Part shown: in pieces, positions 1 through 7,861 of the stretch
Layout of the letters: each line of letters opens with the position of its first letter
Numbering within the stretch: the stretch's first letter is position 1
Made by a program: the position numbers and the translations under genes
From: DATFKA01 sp042095835
GTDB lineage: Bacteria > Bacteroidota > Bacteroidia > Chitinophagales > Saprospiraceae
Direction: 5' to 3'
Length of the DNA stretch: 22,973 nucleotides
NCBI GenBank assembly: GCA_042095835.1
Contig: JBELML010000107.1
Location: 1 to 22,973 of the forward strand
Notes under the pieces: model-generated
What the model saw: only the letters and a program-made list of their open reading frames with translations
The model's database searches: none
What the model was told of the DNA's origin: nothing

Positions 1-456
1 CAAGCCATCTTCAATAGAAAGTGGTAAGACCTTACTCACCTCCTCTTTGATTTTAAGTGGATTCTTCATTCCCAATTCTGTGATTTCGGCCACACCATCT
101 TCCGCAGTTGGAACCAATCGATATTTGAGTACGGCTGCGTTGATACCTTGTTTGTTGAGCCATTCGGCCACCCAATCGCCTTTACTTTTGATACTATGCG
201 CATAGAGCCCTCCACCAGGAGCAATGATGACCATCGTGCCTGTATTGATATCTTTAGGCGCTTTAAAAACCTGCATAGTCGGTTCTGAAACATTAGTGAC
301 CACATCGGTCTGCCAGATCGGGGAGAAGTAGGCCTTTTCGCCTCCAGTTCATTCAATGCCTGGCGTAGCTGTGATCGGAAGCTGAATAATGTCCTGAGCT
401 GCAATTGAAGATACCATCATAAGAGAAAAGATGAAACAGAGATAGTTGATATACAT
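1..456 (-). pseudogene. Secreted alpha/beta-hydrolase esterase (BD-FAE/acetyl-xylan-esterase-like), 3' end outside window, interrupted by in-frame TGA
   Basis: Read on the minus strand from the ATG at 456-454, the frame opens with a Sec-type signal peptide (hydrophobic stretch, then SSIAAQD). A TGA stop follows at codon 36 (351-349). The same frame then continues open to the window edge and encodes a recognisable hydrolase N-terminus: VTNVSEPTMQVF, then VIIAPGGGLYAHS (oxyanion-hole-type PGGG loop), then WLNKQGINAAVLKYRLVP. That order is typical of secreted carbohydrate esterases of the BD-FAE/acetyl xylan esterase group. The catalytic Ser/Asp/His would lie beyond the window. TGA is a normal stop for other genes here (hpd, rnhB, the response regulator), so recoding is unlikely. 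The gene is either a young pseudogene or carries a single-base error (for example TGG or CGA changed to TGA). Family assignment is fairly sure; functional status is unknown. Confidence 0.72.
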
Positions 457-560
457 AGCCCAATAGTTTGGATGATTTACCTGCAATATAAAAAAGACTA
501 GGGGCTCAAGGAACTTATAGACTTATATGGGACATAAAATAGTATTACAAACTTTATAAA

Positions 561-1304
561 ATGCAATTCGAGCTATTTCCACTACTAGAGCGAATGATTG
601 AGTTCTATCAGCAGCCTCGTGGTAGACAACGATTTGAGGACTACCTACAAATGTTGCGAGGAGATGATCCCAACAATATGGAAATGCCGCTACCGTATTT
701 CAATCCAATGGCAAAAGATCATGTACCAGCGCTTCTGGTGCAGTTGAGAGAGATTGGAGCTGAAGCGATCATGGAGCAAGTGATTGCTGAGGTGAATCGG
801 CAAATAAAAGAGGACGCTAGCTTATTGAACGCCACTTTCCGAGTCGCACTTAGTTTAGCGGATGATCGGCATGGGGCCTGGACCAACCAATACAGCACGC
901 ACTACAGTAATACCTTCAAACCCAAAGGTTTTCTCAATTACCAATTTTCTTCGCCCTTGTTTTGGACTTCTGAAGAACAGGATAGCGCTTTGGTGAAGCA
1001 CAGAACCCTTGAAACACTTTGGCGTACCGTCTATCATCAGCAAAACCCTTTTCCGGAAACTTTAGCTCAGCATTTACAGCAAGAGGCTTTTGTGCAAAAG
1101 AAAATGGGTAAGACCACAATAGAAGTGACAGAAGAGATAGAACTCGTCCAAGAGTTGTACCTTGCCAAGCAAGATGCGGAGGAGCAATACATCATCATCC
1201 CTTTTCTGTATGGTGATCTCGCAGCTGAGAGCCTAGGATACCAAAGTTTAGGCTTAAAGGCGTATGAGGGATTGGAGCTGGCATTTTTTTTAATCAATTC
1301 ATAA
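561..1304 (+). CDS. Hypothetical protein, 247 aa, soluble
   Basis: I do not recognise this family. The protein has no signal peptide and no obvious membrane segment, so it is probably cytoplasmic. The N-terminal half is rich in amphipathic helix (LLERMIEFYQQPRGRQRFEDYLQML). A middle segment carries aromatic and polar residues (DDRHGAWTNQYSTHYSN, KGFLNYQFSSPLFW), and a charged helical region ends in a hydrophobic C-terminus (GLELAFFLINS). The ATG follows an AT-rich leader without a Shine-Dalgarno sequence, normal for Bacteroidota. The next gene starts 20 nt after the stop on the same strand, so the two are probably co-transcribed. The long open frame and its similarity in style to neighbouring genes support a real gene. 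No function can be assigned. Confidence 0.75.
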   Translation: MQFELFPLLERMIEFYQQPRGRQRFEDYLQMLRGDDPNNMEMPLPYFNPMAKDHVPALLVQLREIGAEAIMEQVIAEVNRQIKEDASLLNATFRVALSLADDRHGAWTNQYSTHYSNTFKPKGFLNYQFSSPLFWTSEEQDSALVKHRTLETLWRTVYHQQNPFPETLAQHLQQEAFVQKKMGKTTIEVTEEIELVQELYLAKQDAEEQYIIIPFLYGDLAAESLGYQSLGLKAYEGLELAFFLINS

Positions 1305-1324
1305 AACATAGACCTACTCTTATC

Positions 1325-1831
1325 ATGACCTATCAACTCAAAGAAAAAGCCTGGACTTTCAGAGATACTTATGAGATCAAAGATGCTGAAGGGGAAGTTG
1401 CTTATCGGATCAAAGCAAAGGTCTTCTCCATGAGCAATAAGTTTGTTTTTGAAGATAAAGCAGGAAGAGATTTATTACTCATCAAAAAGAGAAGCCTGGG
1501 ATTTAAACCTAAATACAGAATCAAAAGAGCTGGTAAAACCATCGCTACTATTGAAAAGAAGTGGTCGATGTGGCGCTCCAAATTCAAAGTAGATATCCCA
1601 GGCCCCAACGACTACATCATTCAAGGCGAGTTCTGGAAAAGAGAATTTGAATTTGAAAGAAAAGGTAAAAAGGTAGCCGAAGTCTCCAAAAAGTTCTGGT
1701 CTTGGAGTGATACTTATGGTGTACAAATAGAACCTGGAGAGGACCAAGAGTTGATCCTAGCAACGGTAATTGCCATTAACCTTTTCCTAAAAGACAAGAA
1801 CGCTGCCGAAGCGGAAGCAGCAGCAGACTAA
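1325..1831 (+). CDS. LURP-one-related / YxjI-like (tubby-fold) protein
   Basis: The 168-residue product resembles the LURP-one-related/YxjI family, beta-barrel proteins with the fold of Tubby C-terminal domains. Visible signs are alternating short strands with repeated phrases of the type 'Y.I.D..G..AYRIKAKVFS', 'LLLIKKRSLGFKPKYRI', 'KVAEVSKKFWSWSDTYGVQIEPGEDQELILATVIAINLF'. The last is the family's hydrophobic C-terminal helix, which in the tubby fold is buried in the barrel. A short Ala/Glu-rich tail follows. The biochemical role of bacterial members is not established; Tubby homologues bind phosphoinositides or act as scramblases. It lies 20 nt downstream of an unrecognised gene and ends 6 nt from the convergent flavin-reductase gene, leaving little room for a terminator. 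Confidence 0.75.
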   Translation: MTYQLKEKAWTFRDTYEIKDAEGEVAYRIKAKVFSMSNKFVFEDKAGRDLLLIKKRSLGFKPKYRIKRAGKTIATIEKKWSMWRSKFKVDIPGPNDYIIQGEFWKREFEFERKGKKVAEVSKKFWSWSDTYGVQIEPGEDQELILATVIAINLFLKDKNAAEAEAAAD

Positions 1832-1837
1832 AATGGA

Positions 1838-2722
1838 TTAAGCAGGTGCTTTATCTGCATACATTAATAAGGCTAAAGCTCTTTTTGTCTCACCAGCTTC
1901 TAGCCATAATTGAGCAATGCGATGCATCTCCTCCTGGCTGCCAATTCTTTGGATATTTTTGTCATTTCTGATTGTTCTGATCTCTTCAGTAGTGGGCAAC
2001 TGCTCTACATTGCCTAGTCGACCCAAGTTGTTACCAGTCAAGATGTTGCTGAAGCGTATACTTTCAGGGAGTTGATCTACACCGATGCCCAGTGTACGTA
2101 ATGGGCGCGGAATTTCAAATAGCGCGTCTGGATTTGTTCGAGTGTACCAGCTACCTCCCATCCTACCAACCAAGTCGATTTTGGTGGTATCTATTTTCTG
2201 ATCTTCATCCAAGAATGCTGATTGTATATGCAGCAGTACTACACGTGCAAGAACAAGATTGCCCGCACCAGGGCCGTCTCCTAGGGCGATAACATCATCA
2301 ACCACACATTCAAAAGATACGGGCGACTCCGCAACTCTTGGAGGACGTACTTTCTCACTCGGAATTTCAGTCAATCCCGCTTTTACAAACTCATTGACCT
2401 CCGATGGATAAGAGGTGCTTGCCAAGGACATCTGCTCTACAATGGGGAAGTTGACCATGTTGATCACGACCTCCTTGGTTTGGAGTATGTTTTCGTGGGT
2501 GTCTTTAGTGCTATTGTCTCTCCCTTTGCGTACTGGTGAGAAAATGAGCACCGGCGGCTTGCTACTAAAGATATTAAAGAAGCTATAAGGACTCAAGTTG
2601 ACATTCCCTTCTCTATCAACCGTACTTGCAAAACATATCGGACGAGGAGCAACTGCACCCGATAATAAATGATACAATCGTCGCTGCTCCGTCTTATCTG
2701 GATCTATTGTAGTGATCGCCAT
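1838..2722 (-). CDS. Flavin reductase-like domain protein (FMN-binding split barrel)
   Basis: This 294-residue protein belongs to the flavin reductase-like FMN-binding split-barrel family. The N-terminal 200 residues carry the usual features: 'LLSGAVAPRPICFASTVD' (start of the barrel), 'NLSPYSFFNIFSSKPPVLIFSP' (flavin-contacting strand-loop), 'DTHENILQTKEVVINMV' and 'SFECVVDDVIALGDGPGAGNLVLARVV'. The last 90 residues form a helical extension seen in the longer members of this family. Such proteins bind FMN and often act as NAD(P)H:flavin oxidoreductases. Members of this length are common in Bacteroidota near aromatic amino-acid catabolism genes, and hpd lies downstream on the same strand side. 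Substrate is unknown. The ATG at 2722 is preceded by a T-tract and a repeat-rich spacer. Confidence 0.85.
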   Translation of the reverse strand: MAITTIDPDKTEQRRLYHLLSGAVAPRPICFASTVDREGNVNLSPYSFFNIFSSKPPVLIFSPVRKGRDNSTKDTHENILQTKEVVINMVNFPIVEQMSLASTSYPSEVNEFVKAGLTEIPSEKVRPPRVAESPVSFECVVDDVIALGDGPGAGNLVLARVVLLHIQSAFLDEDQKIDTTKIDLVGRMGGSWYTRTNPDALFEIPRPLRTLGIGVDQLPESIRFSNILTGNNLGRLGNVEQLPTTEEIRTIRNDKNIQRIGSQEEMHRIAQLWLEAGETKRALALLMYADKAPA

Positions 2723-3039
2723 ACCTATTTTTTTTCTTCCAACAACAAGAAGGGATTTAATGTTTTAATCCCAAGTACCCAAGTCATTATGTGCTATGTG
2801 TCATGTGTCAAATGCCATGTGTCAGGTGCCAAGTGTCAGGTTAATGAGACCCGGTGCTTCACCAACGTTGGTCGAATTAATCCCGGCGGAGTGTAACGAA
2901 TGTCGGGATGCTTTGCTATGTGCTATGTGCTATGTGTCATGTGTCAAGTGCTATGTGTCAAGTAGAACCCTCCCAAACTCCCCCTCTCCCTGTCTCCAAG
3001 TCTCCAAGTCTCCAAGTCCCCGCTCCCAAAGTCCCAAAA
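2723..3039. repeat. Repeat-filled spacer: TGTGTCA-type words, palindromic block and TCTCCAAG octamers
   Basis: No gene is visible in this 317-bp spacer. It holds three kinds of low-complexity sequence. At 2789-2840 and 2914-2963 there are degenerate tandem words (GTGCTATGTGTCATGTGTCA and variants). Between them lies a block with a perfect 12-bp palindrome ACCAACGTTGGT (2861-2872) and a 6-bp inverted repeat ATCCCG/CGGGAT (2880-2885 and 2904-2909). At 2993-3016 there are three exact copies of TCTCCAAG, continuing as degenerate CCCAAAGT words to 3050. The last words run into the 3' end of hpd. The flavin-reductase gene upstream must take its promoter from this spacer. I see no rho-independent terminator for the upstream-facing hpd transcript other than these structures. 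Confidence 0.8.
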
Positions 3040-4179
3040 TCACAAAGTCCCCCTCAAAGCTTGCTCTCGTTCAATTGCTTCGAATAAGGCTTTAAAGTTG
3101 CCTTTGCCAAAGGAGTTGGCCCCTTTGCGTTGAATGATTTCAAAAAACATAGTTGGTCTGGCTTGTACCGTTTTCGTAAAGATTTGTAAAAGGTATCCTT
3201 CTTCATCACGATCTACGAGAATGCCTAGTTCTTTTAGAGAAGTGATGTCTTCATCAATCTTTCCGACGCGTTCTTCTAGGACCTCATAGTAGGTAGATGG
3301 TATTTGTAGAAACTCTACACCACGGCTACGTAGCGCGCGCACAGTAGATACAATATCATCTGTTGCTACAGCAACATGTTGTACACCTTCCCCTTCGTAG
3401 AACTCAAGATATTCATCTACTTGGGATTTTTTAAGACCCGGCGCAGGTTCGTTGATGGGGAACTTGATGCGTCCATTATTATTGCTCATGACCTTGCTCA
3501 TTAGGGCAGTGTACTCGGTAGAGATATCCTTGTCATCAAAAGAAAGGATTTGTTGAAAGCCCATGACCTCTTCGTAGAATTTCACCCAATGGTTCATTCT
3601 ACCCAGAGATACATTTCCTACCATATGGTCTACATATTTAAGCCCCACAGAGGCTGGTTTGAAATACGGCGTTTCCCATTTTTGGAAACCGGGCAAAAAG
3701 ACACCTTTATAGTCTTTACGTTCTACAAAAATATGTACAACTTCGCCATAAGTATGAATGCCAGAGCGCACAATACGGCCATCTGCATCCTCCTCTAGGG
3801 TAGGGGATAGGTAGGGTTCAGCACCACGCGCTACTGCTTCGTTAAAAGCATAGGTCGCATCATCAACCCAAAGCGCAGTAACTTTCACACCGTCACCGTG
3901 CTGGTCGATATGGCGGCCGACATCCGTACCACTCTTAAGTGGAGAAGTGAGTACTAAACGAATCTTATCCTGGATGACTACATACGATTCCAACTCACGG
4001 CTACCTGTTTCTAAGCCCTTATAGGCTAAAGATTGGAAACCAAAAGCAGTTTTGTAATAGTGCGCAGCCTGTTTGGCATTACTTACATACAGTTCTATAT
4101 AATCTGTGCCATTGATAGGCATGAAATCTTTGGCTGCAGTAGCGATATCTTGAGTTGGTAGCAAAGTCGTGGTAGACAT
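3040..4179 (-). CDS. hpd: 4-hydroxyphenylpyruvate dioxygenase
   Basis: The 379-residue product is the Fe(II)-dependent extradiol-type dioxygenase that converts 4-hydroxyphenylpyruvate to homogentisate in tyrosine and phenylalanine catabolism. Two vicinal-oxygen-chelate halves are visible. The iron ligands fit the family: H185 (KYVDHMVGNV), H268 (GVQHVAVATDDI) and E347 (TMFFEIIQR). Conserved substrate-pocket phrases such as 'KFPINEPAPG' and 'GYLLQIFTK' are also present. Length is normal for the family. It is divergent from an Lrp/AsnC regulator across a 175-bp AT-rich region. Regulation by amino-acid level through that regulator is an inference from the arrangement. The last codons (RGTL and TGA) lie inside degenerate CCAAAGTCC repeats, so the C-terminus may have been altered by repeat expansion. 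Confidence 0.96.
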   Translation of the reverse strand: MSTTTLLPTQDIATAAKDFMPINGTDYIELYVSNAKQAAHYYKTAFGFQSLAYKGLETGSRELESYVVIQDKIRLVLTSPLKSGTDVGRHIDQHGDGVKVTALWVDDATYAFNEAVARGAEPYLSPTLEEDADGRIVRSGIHTYGEVVHIFVERKDYKGVFLPGFQKWETPYFKPASVGLKYVDHMVGNVSLGRMNHWVKFYEEVMGFQQILSFDDKDISTEYTALMSKVMSNNNGRIKFPINEPAPGLKKSQVDEYLEFYEGEGVQHVAVATDDIVSTVRALRSRGVEFLQIPSTYYEVLEERVGKIDEDITSLKELGILVDRDEEGYLLQIFTKTVQARPTMFFEIIQRKGANSFGKGNFKALFEAIEREQALRGTL

Positions 4180-4201
4180 ATTTTTTGGCTTTATTTTATA
4201 A

Positions 4202-4209
4202 CAAAAATA
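4202..4209 (-). promoter_or_regulatory. Candidate -7 box of hpd promoter
   Basis: On the minus strand this reads TATTTTTG, an exact match to the Bacteroidota -7 consensus TAnnTTTG, about 23 nt upstream of the hpd start codon. No clear TTG (-33) lies at the expected spacing, which would suit a promoter that depends on an activator. Confidence 0.45.
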
Positions 4210-4222
4210 CGTTTGATAGCTG

Positions 4223-4240
4223 TAACTTGTTGTTGAGTTA
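4223..4240. promoter_or_regulatory. Candidate operator between hpd and the Lrp/AsnC gene
   Basis: A perfect inverted repeat TAACT-N8-AGTTA (18 bp) lies just upstream of the putative hpd -7 box. This is the position expected for an activator or autoregulator site in a divergent Lrp/AsnC arrangement. The size suits a dimeric helix-turn-helix protein. The link to this regulator is inference; it does not match the E. coli Lrp consensus closely. Confidence 0.35.
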
Positions 4241-4354
4241 TAGTTTTTATTATAATTGTAGAAAAATGTTTTTTATTTTTATGATATAGATAATAATGAT
4301 CTTTACATTGATAGCCAGCTTGCCTTTTTTATAAAAAAATTCTACTGTATAGTT

Positions 4355-4843
4355 ATGCCTAAATTCGATCACGTTGATGCTGAAATTTTAAAGCTTGTTC
4401 AAGAAGATTCTCGAATGACTATTAAAGAAATTGCCTACCAGCTGAATTTATCTACTACACCAATCTTTGAGCGTTTAAAAAGGTTGGAAAAAGGAAAGGT
4501 AATTCAAGGCTACGTGGCCTTGGTTGATCCCAAAAAGGTAGGAAAAAAACTGACTGCTTTTATCCATATCACCATTATAGATCATTCTAAAAAGGGTTTA
4601 GATGCTTTCCTAGAGCAGGTGGAGACCTATCCTGAAGTAATGGAGTGTCATCATATCACGGGAGATGCAGATTTTTTCCTAAAGATTCTCGTTGAAGATA
4701 TTGAGCACTACAACCAGTTTCTCACCAATCAACTCTCTAGAGTTCCGAATGTGGGTAAAGTCAAAAGCTCTTTTTCTCTATCCGTTGGGAAATCTACAAC
4801 GGCCATTGCGATTGATAGCAAGCGTTTACCAGATTCTTATTGA
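4355..4843 (+). CDS. Lrp/AsnC family transcriptional regulator
   Basis: The 162-residue protein has the two-part Lrp/AsnC architecture. An N-terminal winged helix-turn-helix spans residues about 4-60 (DHVDAEILKLVQEDSRMTIKEIA, then STTPIFERLKRLEKGKVIQGYVA). A C-terminal RAM ligand-binding domain follows (TAFIHITIIDH, then 'EVMECHHITGDADFFLKILVEDIEHYNQFL'). These proteins assemble as octamers and bind amino acids or related metabolites. It is divergently transcribed from hpd, so a role in sensing aromatic amino acids or intermediates and controlling homogentisate formation is a reasonable inference. Self-regulation is usual for the family. The start codon is preceded by an AT-rich leader lacking a Shine-Dalgarno sequence. 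Confidence 0.93.
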   Translation: MPKFDHVDAEILKLVQEDSRMTIKEIAYQLNLSTTPIFERLKRLEKGKVIQGYVALVDPKKVGKKLTAFIHITIIDHSKKGLDAFLEQVETYPEVMECHHITGDADFFLKILVEDIEHYNQFLTNQLSRVPNVGKVKSSFSLSVGKSTTAIAIDSKRLPDSY

Positions 4844-5187
4844 TGGACAGGTTAGTTCACAACCATTGGTTTGGATAAATCTATTTACCTCAATAGCATA
4901 GGTTGCGAAATCTCTATGAAAGAAATTTATCGAGGCTGCAAAAATCTACTTCCACCAGAGGTTATATTTTGACCAATTTTCCTTGTCCGAGGCGCCTATC
5001 TCAACCAGGAAGCACCTCTTATCGTTATTAATTTTTGAAAAGTAATGTATTTTGTAGGTTGATGAATGATTGTCTTCCTTGCCGCAGTGCAAACCGCCAG
5101 GCAGGTTCACTAATTGTACGACATTATTATTTATTCACTCAATGACACATTCACTCATTGATTATTCACTCATTGATACCTTGACCA
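4844..5187. other. Intergenic region with a short TTCACTCATTGA tandem repeat
   Basis: This 344-bp region has no convincing gene. The first 250 bp are unremarkable apart from a short GC-richer patch around 5083-5106. At 5131-5178 three imperfect copies of the word ATTCACTCATTGATT occur in tandem and end about 10 nt before the start codon of the potassium-channel gene. The promoter for that gene must lie in or just before this array. Confidence 0.6.
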
Positions 5188-6189
5188 ATGCGACTAACGG
5201 GTACTCGACGCGTCATCAAAAATAAAGCTACTGAGGAGAACGACTTGGGCTTCGGCACCAAGATTTGTTCTAAGGGAGGACGCTTGATCCAAAGAGATGG
5301 CAGTTTTAATGTGCATCGTACGGGTCTATATGCCTGGACGCCTTATCAGACCTTGGTAGAGATGAGTTGGCCCAGGTTTTTTCTATTAACGGGCGCTTCT
5401 TTTTTTGGAGTCAACGGTTTTTTTGCTTTGCTTTTCCTTTGCTGTGGTGGTGGCGACTTTAGTGGATTGGAAGAGGGGAGCATGCTTTGGACCTACGCCC
5501 AGCTGTTCTTTTTTAGTGTACAGACCTTCACGACAGTAGGCTACGGTGCTATCAGCCCAGTTGGTTTTGGCTCGAATATGATTGCTACAATGGATGCCTT
5601 TGTCGGGCTTTTAGCCTTTGCTTTGGCGACTGGGCTAGTCTTCGCTCGTTTTGCCAAACCGAAAGCTCAAATCTTGTTTTCTAAGCAAGCCGTTATTGCT
5701 CCTTACCACAATGGAATGACAAGTTTCCAATTTAGGATTGTCAACCTTCGGAATAATAATATCCTCAATCTTGAGGCAAAAGTAGCGATGACTTGGATCG
5801 AAAAAGAAGAGGGGAATACCATTCGTAGGTTTGCTAATCTGCCTTTAGAAAGAAATAAGGTTTCTCTTTTTCCACTCAACTGGACTATTGTTCATCCCAT
5901 CGATGTACACAGCCCGCTCCACCAAAAAACCGCTGAGGACCTCAAGAAGATGAATGTAGAGTTTATTATCTTAGTTTCTGGCTACGATGATACTTTTGCT
6001 CAGCAAATTCATGATAATGCTTCCTATTTAGCAAATGAAATCGTTTGGGGTGCTCGATTTGAAGGTATGTATTATCCAGAAGGTGGCCGTACAATATTAG
6101 AGCTGGATAAGATCAATAGTATTGAAATGCTGCCTGAGGTATATACAGAAGAGATCGTCACACTACTAGAAGAAGATGGGAGTCAATAA
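5188..6189 (+). CDS. Inward-rectifier-type potassium channel (KirBac)
   Basis: The 333-residue product has the KirBac layout. A short cytoplasmic N-terminus is followed by TM1 (about 61-86), a pore helix and selectivity filter TVGYG (116-120, within FSVQTFTTVGYGAISP), TM2 (about 128-153) and a long cytoplasmic immunoglobulin-like Kir domain (155-310; QFRIVNLRNNNILNLEAKVAM is typical). It should form a tetrameric K+ channel in the inner membrane. Bacterial Kir channels are gated by lipids, ions or pH. It stands alone upstream of dnaB; no functional link is evident. The region before TM1 (GFGTKICSKGGRLIQRDGSFNVHRTG) matches the family's slide-helix lead-in, supporting this start. Confidence in the family is high; its physiological role is unknown. 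Confidence 0.93.
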   Translation: MRLTGTRRVIKNKATEENDLGFGTKICSKGGRLIQRDGSFNVHRTGLYAWTPYQTLVEMSWPRFFLLTGASFFGVNGFFALLFLCCGGGDFSGLEEGSMLWTYAQLFFFSVQTFTTVGYGAISPVGFGSNMIATMDAFVGLLAFALATGLVFARFAKPKAQILFSKQAVIAPYHNGMTSFQFRIVNLRNNNILNLEAKVAMTWIEKEEGNTIRRFANLPLERNKVSLFPLNWTIVHPIDVHSPLHQKTAEDLKKMNVEFIILVSGYDDTFAQQIHDNASYLANEIVWGARFEGMYYPEGGRTILELDKINSIEMLPEVYTEEIVTLLEEDGSQ

Positions 6190-6301
6190 AGTAGACCACT
6201 CTAAGCAAAGGCAGCTTTTCCACATTGAATGTATAGTTCTCCACAGGCAGAGGTTGGTATCTTTAATTCGACCTTTTCTGGTAATATTGGAATATTCGGG
6301 C

Positions 6302-6309
6302 TAATTTTG
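6302..6309 (+). promoter_or_regulatory. Candidate -7 box for dnaB
   Basis: TAATTTTG matches the Bacteroidota -7 consensus TAnnTTTG and lies 34 nt before the dnaB ATG. No well-spaced -33 TTG is present (the nearest TTG, 6287-6289, is too close), so the call rests on one box. Confidence 0.4.
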
Positions 6310-6343
6310 GAAGCCTTCCTTTAGGGTACTACAGTAAAATACT

Positions 6344-7861
6344 ATGGCAGAATTCAAGGACACTACCACTAAGAAGACTTTTCCTTCGAAGAAAAAGCGC
6401 AATGAAGAGCTTTCCAACTATGTTTTTGGAAAGGTACCTCCTCAGGCTATTCCTCTAGAGGAAGCAGTACTCGGGGCCTTGATGTTGGACAAGAATGCCT
6501 TGTCTATTATCCTTGATATCCTACAATCTGAAAGTTTTTATATCGAAGGACATAAGCTGATTTATAAAGCTATTCTTCGATTGTTCGAGCGCTCTCATCC
6601 GGTTGATATGCTCACGGTTACAGAAGAGCTGCGCAAAGGCGGAGATTTGGATGCGGCTGGTGGGCCTGCTTATATTGTAGAATTGACGAGCAAGGTGGCC
6701 TCGGCTGCGAATATTGAGTACCACGCGCGTATTATTTCTCAAAAATTTATTCAGCGAGAGCTTATTTCGGTTTCTAATAAGATCATACGCGATGCTTTCG
6801 AAGATACTGCCGATGTATTTGAGCTGCTCGACTCCGCAGAACAGGGCTTGTTCAATATTGCGGAGCAAAATATGAATCGTAGTTATGAGATGATGGGCTC
6901 TCTAGCGAGTAAGGCGCTAAAGCAGCTTGAGGAACTCAAAGATCGAGAAGATGGCCTCACAGGAGTGCCGACTGGCTTTACCGATCTTGATCGCCTGACT
7001 TCTGGTTGGCAACCTTCTGATTTAATTATTCTTGCGGCACGTCCGGGTATGGGTAAGACCTCTTTTGTACTCTCGCTCACTAGGAATGCAGCTAAAGATT
7101 TCAAAAAAGCGATTGCGATATTCTCTCTGGAGATGTCTTCTTTGCAGTTGGCGCAGCGGATCATTTCTATGGAAGCCGAGGTGAGTTCACATAAGCTGCG
7201 GAATGGACAGTTGGAGGATTACGAGTGGCAGCAACTACAAGTCGCTATTGAAAGAATCAGTGAAGCACCCATCTTTATAGACGATACGCCAGGGATCAAT
7301 GTCTTTGAGCTACGTGCTAAATGCCGTCGCCTCAAGATGCAGCACGATATCCAAATGGTAGTTATTGATTATTTGCAATTGATGAGTGGAGGAGGGGAGA
7401 ACTCTAAAGGAAATCGAGAACAAGAGGTGAGTGCGATTTCAAGAGCATTAAAAATGTTGGCCAAAGAATTAAGTGTGCCAGTCATTGCCTTGTCACAGTT
7501 GAGTCGTGCAGTAGAAGTGCGTGGAGGATCAAAGAGACCGCAGTTGTCTGATTTGAGGGAATCTGGATCGATTGAACAGGATGCTGATATGGTGGCCTTT
7601 ATTTATCGCCCAGAGTATTACCAAATTTTGGAAGATGAAGAGGGTCAGTCACTAAAAAATGTAGCAGAAATTATCTTTGCCAAGAATAGGCACGGTGCAC
7701 AAGATACGATCAAACTGAGGTTTACACCCGAGTTTGCTCGTTTCTCTGATTTAGATGATCCAGACTTTGGGGCACTTCCTGCTGATACTTTTGATAATCC
7801 TTATTCGAATATCATCACCCGCCCCTCTAAGATGAATGAAGATGAAGACATCCCATTCTAA
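6344..7861 (+). CDS. dnaB: Replicative DNA helicase DnaB
   Basis: The 505-residue protein is the hexameric 5'-3' helicase of the replication fork. Residues about 30-135 form the N-terminal primase-interacting domain (VPPQAIPLEEAVLGALMLDK). A linker leads into the RecA-like motor. The Walker A loop ARPGMGKTS lies at 232-240, followed by IAIFSLEMSS, the Walker B region MVVIDYLQLM, and the arginine-rich C-terminal motifs (LSQLSRAVEVRGGSKRPQLSDLRESGSIEQDAD). There is no intein, which often interrupts this gene elsewhere. A basic N-terminal 20 residues (TKKTFPSKKKRN) precedes the domain, as in many Bacteroidota DnaB proteins. It is followed after 93 nt by an RluB-type gene. Confidence 0.98.
   Translation: MAEFKDTTTKKTFPSKKKRNEELSNYVFGKVPPQAIPLEEAVLGALMLDKNALSIILDILQSESFYIEGHKLIYKAILRLFERSHPVDMLTVTEELRKGGDLDAAGGPAYIVELTSKVASAANIEYHARIISQKFIQRELISVSNKIIRDAFEDTADVFELLDSAEQGLFNIAEQNMNRSYEMMGSLASKALKQLEELKDREDGLTGVPTGFTDLDRLTSGWQPSDLIILAARPGMGKTSFVLSLTRNAAKDFKKAIAIFSLEMSSLQLAQRIISMEAEVSSHKLRNGQLEDYEWQQLQVAIERISEAPIFIDDTPGINVFELRAKCRRLKMQHDIQMVVIDYLQLMSGGGENSKGNREQEVSAISRALKMLAKELSVPVIALSQLSRAVEVRGGSKRPQLSDLRESGSIEQDADMVAFIYRPEYYQILEDEEGQSLKNVAEIIFAKNRHGAQDTIKLRFTPEFARFSDLDDPDFGALPADTFDNPYSNIITRPSKMNEDEDIPF

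Noticed and set aside
349..351. Selenocysteine or other recoding of TGA in the esterase
   Set aside because: No hairpin of the right kind is apparent after the codon, the position is not a known catalytic site, and TGA ends other genes here.
66..404. Minus-strand 112-residue open frame starting MQLRTLFSF
   Set aside because: It is out of frame with the clear esterase coding sequence on the same strand, which shows a signal peptide and PGGG motif in the other frame.
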